Origin: JAUVKT01 sp036350795
GTDB lineage: Bacteria > Bacteroidota > Bacteroidia > Bacteroidales > VadinHA17
Length of the DNA: 5,502 nt
Assembly (NCBI GenBank): GCA_036350795.1
Contig: JAZBNV010000140.1
Coordinates: forward strand, 1-5,502
Reading direction: 5' to 3'
Shown here: in pieces, positions 1-5,502 of the stretch
Position numbering within the stretch: position 1 is the first letter of the stretch
Layout: every line of letters starts with the position of its first letter
Program-made: the position numbers and the translations under genes
The notes under the pieces: model-generated
Seen by the model: the letters and a program-made list of their open reading frames with translations, nothing else
The model's database searches: none
Told to the model about the DNA's origin: nothing

Positions 1-841
1 AGCTAATGCTGGCTCTATGGAAAATAAAGGTATTGAGGTTCTGTTAACCGGAATGCCTGTAAAAACAAGTAAGCTAATATGGAGAACATCTGCTAACCTG
101 AGTGCAAACAGGAATAAGCTACTCTCACTGTCTAACGATGAATTCCAGAATACAAATCCTTATATAAACGCAGGCGATGCCGGAAGGGCTACAAGGGAAT
201 ATACTCACAAGCTTGAAGAAGGTGGCCCGATCGGTAATTTTTATGGATATAAATCAGTTGGCGTTGATGAAAATGGATTCTGGCTTGTTGAGACTGAAGA
301 TGGCCCCAAGACTCTGGTTGATGCTGTTGAGGCTGATAAGCAGGTACTCGGTAATGGTGTTCCAAAGTATTATGTAAACTGGAATAACACAATCGAGTTT
401 ATGGATTTCGACCTTAATATTAGTATGAGAGGTGCATTCGACTACCAGATACTCAACCAGGCTCAGTTACTGCATGGTGTTCCTTCCGAGTTCAGAAGGA
501 GTAATGTACTCGATAACTCTTTTACACATCCTGTATACGGTCTGCTGTCAATGGATCAGGATGCAACCTATGTAAGTCATTTCCTTGAAGATGGTGATTA
601 TTGGAAAATCGATAATATTACCCTTGGTTATAACTGGAATCCAGGCACACTTATACCGGCAATTGGTACCCTCAGGGTATTTGCTTCTGTTACCAACATC
701 CTGACTTTTACCGGATACACAGGCATTGACCCGGAGGTGACAATGACTAACCTGGCTGCCAGGGCACCAGGTATCGACTATGTGAAAAGATATCCGGCAA
801 CAAGAACATTTACGCTTGGATTAACTGTAAACTTTAAGTAA
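1..841 (+). CDS. SusC-like TonB-dependent outer-membrane transporter, C-terminal part (5' truncated)
   Basis: This is the end of a SusC/RagA-type transporter that moves glycan oligomers across the outer membrane with TonB-ExbBD energy, working beneath a SusD lid. The reading frame is open from base 2, so the gene enters from the left edge; the ATG at 17 is internal (the preceding codons read A-N-A-G-S and continue into the family motif MENKGIE). About 279 residues are visible out of roughly 1000 usual for the family; signal peptide, carboxypeptidase-like domain, plug and most of the barrel lie outside. Visible family landmarks in order are ENKGIE, GGPIGNFYGYKSVG, a G-VPKYYVNWNN strand, FDLNISMRGAF, DGDYWKIDNITLGYN, LRVFASVTNILTFTGYTGIDPE and the final strand RTFTLGLTVNFK, with Phe second from last as expected of a barrel end. 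The TAA at 839-841 is two bases before the SusD start, so the two are surely co-transcribed. Substrate cannot be read from this part. Confidence 0.95.
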   Translation, partial: ANAGSMENKGIEVLLTGMPVKTSKLIWRTSANLSANRNKLLSLSNDEFQNTNPYINAGDAGRATREYTHKLEEGGPIGNFYGYKSVGVDENGFWLVETEDGPKTLVDAVEADKQVLGNGVPKYYVNWNNTIEFMDFDLNISMRGAFDYQILNQAQLLHGVPSEFRRSNVLDNSFTHPVYGLLSMDQDATYVSHFLEDGDYWKIDNITLGYNWNPGTLIPAIGTLRVFASVTNILTFTGYTGIDPEVTMTNLAARAPGIDYVKRYPATRTFTLGLTVNFK

Positions 842-843
842 AA

Positions 844-2610
844 ATGAATATCATGAAAAAGATAATAGCAATACTATTCTCAGCTATACTTCTTGGTGCG
901 TGCGATTATGATCTTAACGAAGAGATATACTCTGAGATTGATGCATCGAAATATGAACTGAGTGCAAATGATATAGATGCCTCTATTGCCCCAGCCTACT
1001 CGGTTTTTGGTACAATGATAGGTGGTTGGCATAATATACTGTTTGATGAGGGAACCGACTATATGTCTCTCTGCTCAAATGGTTCAGGTTGGTACGATGG
1101 TGGTGTTTATAACAGGATGCACCTGCATACATGGCCTGATAACCAGTCTCATGTTTGGGCGAGGTGGAATACCTATTATAAAGGTATTAACCTGGCCAAT
1201 ATGGCTCTTGAGCAGTTTACCAGTGGTAGTATCCCTCTGGCAGAGGAAGATAAGCCTGATGTATACGGCCAGCTCAAATCAATAAGGGCTTATTTCTACT
1301 GGCTCCTGATGGATGAGTTCGGTGATGTACCCCTTGTTCTTGACTTTAGCGGTGAACTGGTTGGTCAGACTGACAGAGCCGATGTATATAATTTTCTTGT
1401 AAATGAACTCGAGGAGATAATCCCGGATCTTAACAGGGCAAATGATATGTCAACCTATGGCAAGTTTAATGCCTATGCTGCACGGGCTCTGCTGGCAAAC
1501 ATCTATCTTAATGCTGAAGTATATACTGGCACTCCTCAATGGGATAAGTGTATTGTGCAGTGCGATTCAATAATTAATTCAGGTCGCTACAGTCTTGCTT
1601 CAAGTTACAAGGACAACTTTATTGAGTTTAACGAAGGATCTCCCGAGATTATCTTTGCTGTGCCCTGCGATTTTGTATATAACGTTGGCATAAACTTCCA
1701 CAGGGCTTGTCTGCATGCAGCAAGTAAGGATAAATATGATATGGTTGTAGGTGGCTGGGGAACTGGTTCTGTAAAGGGCACACCTCAGTTTCTTCAGTCT
1801 TATGAGCCAGGTGATAAGCGCCTTGAGGCAACCTGGGACTTCGGACCACAGTATAAATCAAATGGAGATCCGCTGATCGGAGGATATGATATTATCGGGA
1901 AACCAATGAACTTTACCATGCCCATACCAGATGGTCTTACTAATGGTGAGTCGCAGGGATACAGGTTAATGAAGTATGATCCAACAAATGGTAATGGAAA
2001 ACTTAATAACGATATAGTTCTCCTTCGTTATGCCCAGGTTCTTATGATGAAGGCAGAATGCCTGCTGCGTACCGGAGATCCTGATGGTGCAGCTGCCCTG
2101 GTTACACAGGTCAGGAACCGCTGTTTCGATAATCCTGCTGATGCTACCATAACTGGTGCTGAGCTGGAAGGACCAACCCAGGTTCGCTATGGTTTCTATG
2201 CTACCAAATATGGCCTTGATTCTGCGCAGATAGTAGAGGCAATTGCCGTTAATGATGATGCTTTTATTGCAAATAAACTCTACGAGCTTACTGCTGCAAG
2301 AGCAATAGAGGTTCCTGATATGGCTGCCCTTGTTGCACAGAAAAAAGCTGAACTGGCGGGTAAGACCGTTTCAGACTTCTTTATTGAAGACAATGTTTCA
2401 GGAATCCAGTATGGCAGGTTTTATGATGAGCTGGGGAAAGAATTTGTACATGAGTTTTCGCGCAGAAGGGATATGATCAGGTTTGGTACATATACAACCA
2501 TGAGCTGGCTTACTCACCAGCCAAACGGAGACTACAGGAAGTTGTATCCTATTCCGCTGAATGCAATGTCAACAAACAGCCTGCTTGTTCAGAACGAGGG
2601 TTATTATTAA
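844..2610 (+). CDS. SusD/RagB-like surface glycan-binding lipoprotein
   Basis: A complete 588-residue SusD-family protein, the surface lid that binds glycan and loads the SusC barrel encoded just upstream. The N-terminus (MNIMKKIIAILFSAILLGAC) is a lipoprotein signal with lipobox LGAC and lipidated Cys20; the next residues (DYDLNEE) are acidic, in keeping with surface export in Bacteroidota. Family landmarks are the helix SIRAYFYWLLMDEFGDVPLV (residues ~146-165), the TPR-like stretch KFNAYAARALLANIYLN (~207-223), SPEIIFAVP (~266-274), LLRYAQVLMMKAECLLRTGD (~393-412) with VRNRCF following, DELGKEFVHEFSRRRDMIRFG (~528-548) and the C-terminal LYPIPLNAM...LVQNEGYY. An in-frame TAA at 835-837 limits the start to ATG 844 or ATG 853 (Met4); both leave the signal intact. 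No clear Shine-Dalgarno site is seen, normal for this phylum. Between VRNRCF and DELGKEF lie about 100 residues, partly Ala-rich, longer than in starch-type SusD. Glycan specificity cannot be inferred. Confidence 0.96.
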   Translation: MNIMKKIIAILFSAILLGACDYDLNEEIYSEIDASKYELSANDIDASIAPAYSVFGTMIGGWHNILFDEGTDYMSLCSNGSGWYDGGVYNRMHLHTWPDNQSHVWARWNTYYKGINLANMALEQFTSGSIPLAEEDKPDVYGQLKSIRAYFYWLLMDEFGDVPLVLDFSGELVGQTDRADVYNFLVNELEEIIPDLNRANDMSTYGKFNAYAARALLANIYLNAEVYTGTPQWDKCIVQCDSIINSGRYSLASSYKDNFIEFNEGSPEIIFAVPCDFVYNVGINFHRACLHAASKDKYDMVVGGWGTGSVKGTPQFLQSYEPGDKRLEATWDFGPQYKSNGDPLIGGYDIIGKPMNFTMPIPDGLTNGESQGYRLMKYDPTNGNGKLNNDIVLLRYAQVLMMKAECLLRTGDPDGAAALVTQVRNRCFDNPADATITGAELEGPTQVRYGFYATKYGLDSAQIVEAIAVNDDAFIANKLYELTAARAIEVPDMAALVAQKKAELAGKTVSDFFIEDNVSGIQYGRFYDELGKEFVHEFSRRRDMIRFGTYTTMSWLTHQPNGDYRKLYPIPLNAMSTNSLLVQNEGYY

Positions 2611-2649
2611 TATTTGAGATTAAGTGTTCATAGGTTAATAGATAGTAGT

Positions 2650-2699
2650 TTTATTCGGTAAAGCCAGGATCTCGCAGATCCTGGTCTTTTCCGGGTAAA
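2650..2699. repeat. Extended imperfect inverted repeat enclosing the terminator
   Basis: Outside the terminator stem, TTTATTCGG (2650-2658) can pair with CCGGGTAAA (2691-2699) over nine positions, two of them G-U in RNA. Between this and the core stem, AAAG (2660-2663) can pair with CTTT (2686-2689), leaving a bulged T at 2685 and small mismatches. The whole 50-base stretch can thus fold as one long hairpin in which the T-tract is itself paired. Pairing was judged by eye, without an energy calculation. Confidence 0.6.
2664..2690 (+). terminator. Hairpin plus T-tract between the susD-like gene and the first sulfatase gene
   Basis: A perfect 9-bp stem, CCAGGATCT (2664-2672) with AGATCCTGG (2676-2684), has a three-base CGC loop and is followed by TCTTTT (2685-2690). 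This is a good intrinsic terminator shape, 54 bases after the susD-like stop codon. With A-rich sequence just before the stem (AAAG, 2660-2663) it could also act in reverse, but no gene on the minus strand needs it. Since the sulfatases fit the same locus, it may terminate only some transcripts, giving more SusCD than sulfatase, or protect the 3' end of a processed susCD message. Confidence 0.8.
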
Positions 2700-2743
2700 A
2701 TAAATCTCTCATGTAAATACTGACGAATCTGCCTTTTATTATA

Positions 2744-2751
2744 TAGTTTAG
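2744..2751 (+). promoter_or_regulatory. Possible Bacteroidota -7 element before the first sulfatase gene (weak)
   Basis: TAGTTTAG matches the Bacteroidota -7 consensus TAnnTTTG at five of six fixed positions. It lies 28 bases before the ATG at 2780, downstream of the terminator, where a promoter for the sulfatases would be expected. I find no convincing TTTG -33 element at the usual distance upstream, and the region is AT-rich, so a chance match is quite possible. If there is no promoter here, the sulfatases must depend on read-through from susCD. Confidence 0.22.
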
Positions 2752-2779
2752 TGCTATATCAAATAAATAATAATTTGTT

Positions 2780-4477
2780 ATGAAGCTCTTTCCTGGATTG
2801 TTTCTGGTAGCTTGTATTTTGCTTTCTTCATGCAGCAAAACCGGCGAAAATAAGTCTCCGAATATTCTGATTATAATGGCCGATGATCTGGGTTACTCCG
2901 ACCTGGGTTGTTATGGAGGTGAAATAAGCACTCCAAACCTCGACAGGCTTGCTGGCAATGGTATAATGTTTACCGAATTTTATAACTCGGCAAGGTGTTG
3001 CCCAAGCAGGGCTTCCGTGCTTACAGGTCTCTATCCGCACCAGGCAGGAATAGGATCTTTTGTTGGCAAACCACGAGGGACCCACGGTTATACCGGCAGC
3101 CTCACCCCGAACGCCGTTACTATTGCTGAAGTACTGCAAAATTCAGGCTACAGAACCTTCGGCGTTGGTAAATGGCATGTTAATCACCCCGGCCCGACAG
3201 AGAGGGGCTTCGAAGAGTTTTATGGTTTCCTCGACGACTATGGAATTGATGGCTGGGAACCAAAATGGATGCAAAGGTATCCTGAAGGCAGACCTGAAAG
3301 ACAATATGGGGAGGGTGAATTTTTTGCTACCAATGTAATAACAGATTACGCGATAGACTTTCTTGATCTTGCCCGCGAAACTCCAGGAAAACCATGGTTT
3401 ATGTACCTGGCATACCAGGCAGTTCATTTCCCACTCCAGGCACCTGCAGAAGATATTGAAAGATATGAGGGCAGCTACGATGTCGGGTGGGATACAATAC
3501 GTGCCAGGAGATATGAAAGGATGAAAGAGCTTGGTGTTATTAATCCCGGTATTTCATTATCGGAAAGATCATTGATCCCTGAACCGCGCCTGGCAGAAAG
3601 AAACCAGGTCCCCGGAGATGGTATTCATAATCCACCCTGGAATATTTTAAGCAGTGAGAGACAGGCCGATCTGGCAAAAAGGATGGCTGTTTATGGAGCC
3701 ATGCTCGATAATATGGATCAGAATATTGGCCGCGTAATAAATGATCTTGAAGAGAAGGGCGAACTGGATAATACACTTATTATTTTTCTTAGCGATAATG
3801 GTGCCTGTGCAGAATGGGACCCCTACGGCTTTGAATACCCCGGGTATAACGACAGGGTTGCCGGTGGTACCCCGGGCCACCCAAGTAATGTATATACCGG
3901 CATGGCACTGGACCAACTTGGTGGACCAGACGGACCGCTTTTTAGCTATGGATCTGGCTGGTCAAACGTATGCAACACTCCCTTTACCCTGTATAAACAA
4001 TATACCCACGAGGGAGGAATAAGCAGCCCTTTTATAATACACTGGCCCGAACGAATTCGTGAACATGATATCTTTACTGAAAGATATGCACATATTACAG
4101 ATATTATGGCAACCTGCGTTGATGTGGCAGGAGCCGAGTACCCCGAAATCTATAAGGGAAACAATATTACTCCTATGGAGGGAATCAGCATATTTGAAAC
4201 TCTTGAAGGTAATGTTGACGCACAAAGACTTCTTACCTTCGAACATTCAGGACACCCTGCCATCCGGGTGGGTGACTGGAAACTGGTGTCTTCAGACCGG
4301 GCAATGACAAAAGAAGGATTGAGTGATGAGCTAGGGTATGAGCTTTATAATATTGCTGACGACAGGTCTGAAACTATAAACCTGGCAGATAAGTACCCCG
4401 ATAAGGTGGTTGAGCTTAAGGAATTAATGGTCAGTGAGTTTTACAGGACAAAAGTATTGCCACGCCCCTTTAATTAG
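2780..4477 (+). CDS. Sulfatase lipoprotein, arylsulfatase-like (family S1, Cys-type)
   Basis: A complete 565-residue sulfatase that hydrolyses a sulfate ester, probably on a glycan taken up by the adjacent SusCD pair. The signal MKLFPGLFLVACILLSSC has lipobox LSSC with lipidated Cys18; the following SKTGENK lacks an acidic cluster, so facing the periplasm is likely. The catalytic signature CCPSRASVLTG starts at Cys73, the residue expected to become formylglycine. Other active-site residues by family pattern are Asp35-Asp36 (MADD) and Asp339-Asn340 (SDNG) for calcium, Arg77, Lys131-His133 (GKWH), His216 (AVHF) and Lys406 (YKQYTHEGG). The pattern NTPFTLYKQYTHEGGI-SSPFIIHWP, the segment YDVGWDTIRARR and the ending GDWKLVS...ELYNIADDRSE resemble the arylsulfatase group that SulfAtlas calls S1_4; this subfamily call is from memory. 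All catalytic landmarks are present and the length is normal. ATG 2780 is the first start after an in-frame TAA at 2771. Substrate and sulfate position are unknown. Confidence 0.95.
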   Translation: MKLFPGLFLVACILLSSCSKTGENKSPNILIIMADDLGYSDLGCYGGEISTPNLDRLAGNGIMFTEFYNSARCCPSRASVLTGLYPHQAGIGSFVGKPRGTHGYTGSLTPNAVTIAEVLQNSGYRTFGVGKWHVNHPGPTERGFEEFYGFLDDYGIDGWEPKWMQRYPEGRPERQYGEGEFFATNVITDYAIDFLDLARETPGKPWFMYLAYQAVHFPLQAPAEDIERYEGSYDVGWDTIRARRYERMKELGVINPGISLSERSLIPEPRLAERNQVPGDGIHNPPWNILSSERQADLAKRMAVYGAMLDNMDQNIGRVINDLEEKGELDNTLIIFLSDNGACAEWDPYGFEYPGYNDRVAGGTPGHPSNVYTGMALDQLGGPDGPLFSYGSGWSNVCNTPFTLYKQYTHEGGISSPFIIHWPERIREHDIFTERYAHITDIMATCVDVAGAEYPEIYKGNNITPMEGISIFETLEGNVDAQRLLTFEHSGHPAIRVGDWKLVSSDRAMTKEGLSDELGYELYNIADDRSETINLADKYPDKVVELKELMVSEFYRTKVLPRPFN

Positions 4478-4483
4478 CATGAT

Positions 4484-5502
4484 ATGAAAAGAATAGCAGC
4501 TTTGTTTTTTTGCTTTTTGCTTGCGGGTGTTGAAGCTCTGCCCCAGGAGAAGAATCTGCCTAATATTCTGCTTTTCCATGCCGATGATATGAACTGGACT
4601 GATTGTGAGCCTTATGGTAATCCTGATGTCATAACACCATCACTATCACGACTGGCAGAGGAAGGAATGTGCTTCGATAATATGCATACCTCAACTGCTA
4701 TGTGCTCACCATCGCGACAACAACTTTATACAGGACTGTACCCGGTAAGGAGCGGAGCTTACCCAAATCACAGCATGGTCTATTTCGGAGTAAAAAGTCT
4801 TTGCCATTATTTTGAGGAATTGGACTACAGGGTAGCCCTAATAGGGAAAGTACATCATAACCCGGTTGAATCATTTCCTTTTGAATTTCTTGGAGGTCGC
4901 CACCACGACGACGGTGATGGTGTAGATATACACCTGGACAGGATTAAGCCTCTTATATCACAGAATCAGAATCCCTTCTTCCTGGTTGTTTCCACAAACC
5001 AGCCTCACTCGCCATGGAACAGGGGTAACGCTGAGCTCTATAATAAGAATAAACTGACAATACCACCTTATATGGTGGATTGTGAGAAGACCAGGAACGA
5101 TCTCAGGTCTTACTATGCCGAGATAAGCTACGCTGACAGTCTCCTGGGTAAATGTATGCAAATGCTTGACGAAGCAGGTAAATCAGCAAACACAATAGTG
5201 ATATTTACCAGTGAGCAGGGTTCATCATTTCCCTTTGCAAAATGGACATGCTACGATCTTGGTCTTAAAACCTCTTTTATAATTAAATGGCCCGGAAATA
5301 TCAAGGCCGGGACAAGAAATAATGCTCTTACACAATATGTGGATCTTGTACCTACATTGCTTGAAGCGGCAGGCAAAGACCCACTTGATATTAACACCGG
5401 CATTGCTGATTCGGATGGAGGAAACGGTTTCGATGGCAGAAGTTTTCTTGAAGTTTTAAAGGGTGCGTCTTCTAAGCATCGTGAATATGTTTTTGGAATA
5501 CA
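4484..5502 (+). CDS. Sulfatase, N-sulfoglucosamine sulfohydrolase-like (family S1, Cys-type), 3' truncated
   Basis: The first 339 residues of a second sulfatase, running off the right edge; most family members are about 450-550 residues. The N-terminus MKRIAALFFCFLLAGVEALP is a typical signal peptide, probably cut near VEA, without a lipobox, so a soluble periplasmic enzyme is likely. Visible active-site landmarks are HADD (Asp34-Asp35), the signature CSPSR beginning at Cys74 (the formylglycine precursor), Arg78, GKVHH (Lys122, His124/125), NQPHSPW (His175) and SEQG followed by FPFAKWT (Lys253). The wording around the signature (TAMCSPSRQQLYTGLYPVRSG) and around SEQGSSFPFAKWTCYD recalls heparan-N-sulfatase-like proteins, possibly SulfAtlas S1_8, but members of that group are not all N-sulfatases. 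Glu244-Gln245 stand where Asp-Asn is usual. The start is fixed by an in-frame TAG (the previous gene's stop, 4475-4477) two codons upstream; the ATG at 4479 is out of frame and stops after two codons. With six bases between genes, this is co-transcribed with the first sulfatase. Confidence 0.93.
   Translation, partial: MKRIAALFFCFLLAGVEALPQEKNLPNILLFHADDMNWTDCEPYGNPDVITPSLSRLAEEGMCFDNMHTSTAMCSPSRQQLYTGLYPVRSGAYPNHSMVYFGVKSLCHYFEELDYRVALIGKVHHNPVESFPFEFLGGRHHDDGDGVDIHLDRIKPLISQNQNPFFLVVSTNQPHSPWNRGNAELYNKNKLTIPPYMVDCEKTRNDLRSYYAEISYADSLLGKCMQMLDEAGKSANTIVIFTSEQGSSFPFAKWTCYDLGLKTSFIIKWPGNIKAGTRNNALTQYVDLVPTLLEAAGKDPLDINTGIADSDGGNGFDGRSFLEVLKGASSKHREYVFGI

Noticed and set aside
17..19. ATG at 17 as the start of a short 274-residue protein
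   Set aside because: The frame is open upstream to the window edge and the preceding codons continue the SusC alignment (ANAGSMENKGIE), so this Met is internal to a truncated SusC.
2771..2777. TAATTTG just before the first sulfatase start as a promoter element
   Set aside because: The spacing does not fit TAnnTTTG and it ends three bases before the ATG, so transcription would begin inside the gene.
2635..2838. Minus-strand 67-residue reading frame covering the susD-sulfatase gap
   Set aside because: It runs through the terminator hairpin and into the sulfatase signal sequence, has no recognisable motif or start context, and looks like a chance opening in AT-rich DNA.
2995..3010. Double cysteine (Cys73-Cys74) in the first sulfatase signature
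   Set aside because: A Cys at the second position of C-x-P-S-R is common in arylsulfatase-like members (RCCPSR/RCCPTR), so it is ordinary; only the first Cys is the formylglycine precursor.
3836..3876. TACCCCGGG repeated at 3836-3844 and 3868-3876
   Set aside because: Both copies lie inside the sulfatase gene and encode different tripeptide contexts (EYPGY and GTPGH); a nine-base match this close is explained by coding for Pro-Gly.
4505..4511. Run of seven T in the signal peptide of the second sulfatase as a phase-variable tract
   Set aside because: Seven bases is short for slippage-based switching and it simply encodes part of a Phe/Leu-rich signal core.

Overview
The window looks like part of a polysaccharide utilisation locus (PUL) from a member of the Bacteroidota. 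Evidence is the SusC-like/SusD-like outer-membrane pair, a lipoprotein signal on SusD, starts with AT-rich leaders rather than clear Shine-Dalgarno sites, and moderately AT-rich coding sequence. The genus cannot be read from the sequence. The general style (environmental Bacteroidales/Marinilabiliales-like, marine or sediment) is only an impression.

Layout, all on the + strand: (1) 1-841, the C-terminal ~279 residues of a SusC-like TonB-dependent transporter, cut by the left edge. (2) 844-2610, a complete SusD-like glycan-binding lipoprotein, two bases after the susC stop. (3) 2611-2779, a 169-bp gap with a strong hairpin plus T-tract (terminator or attenuator) inside a longer imperfect stem, then an AT-rich leader with one weak promoter-like match. 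(4) 2780-4477, a complete Cys-type sulfatase lipoprotein of the arylsulfatase-like kind. (5) 4484-5502, a second Cys-type sulfatase, more like N-sulfoglucosamine sulfohydrolases, six bases downstream and cut by the right edge. Coding is nearly continuous. I see no RNA gene, mobile element, CRISPR array or long repeat.

How they would work together (inference from families): SusD binds a glycan at the surface and hands it to the SusC barrel, which imports it using TonB energy. The two sulfatases remove sulfate esters or N-sulfates from oligosaccharides in the periplasm or at the membrane. The target is therefore probably a sulfated polysaccharide (algal or host glycosaminoglycan-like). No glycoside hydrolase or lyase lies in the window, so the substrate cannot be named. 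Both sulfatases have a cysteine nucleophile precursor and need a formylglycine-generating enzyme, in many Bacteroidota the radical-SAM anSME, which is not encoded here.

I see no wholly new system. The points most worth a second look are the Glu-Gln pair where sulfatases usually have Asp-Asn in the second enzyme, the pairing of two divergent sulfatases with different export signals, the extended hairpin separating susCD from the sulfatases, and an extra Ala-rich segment in SusD.
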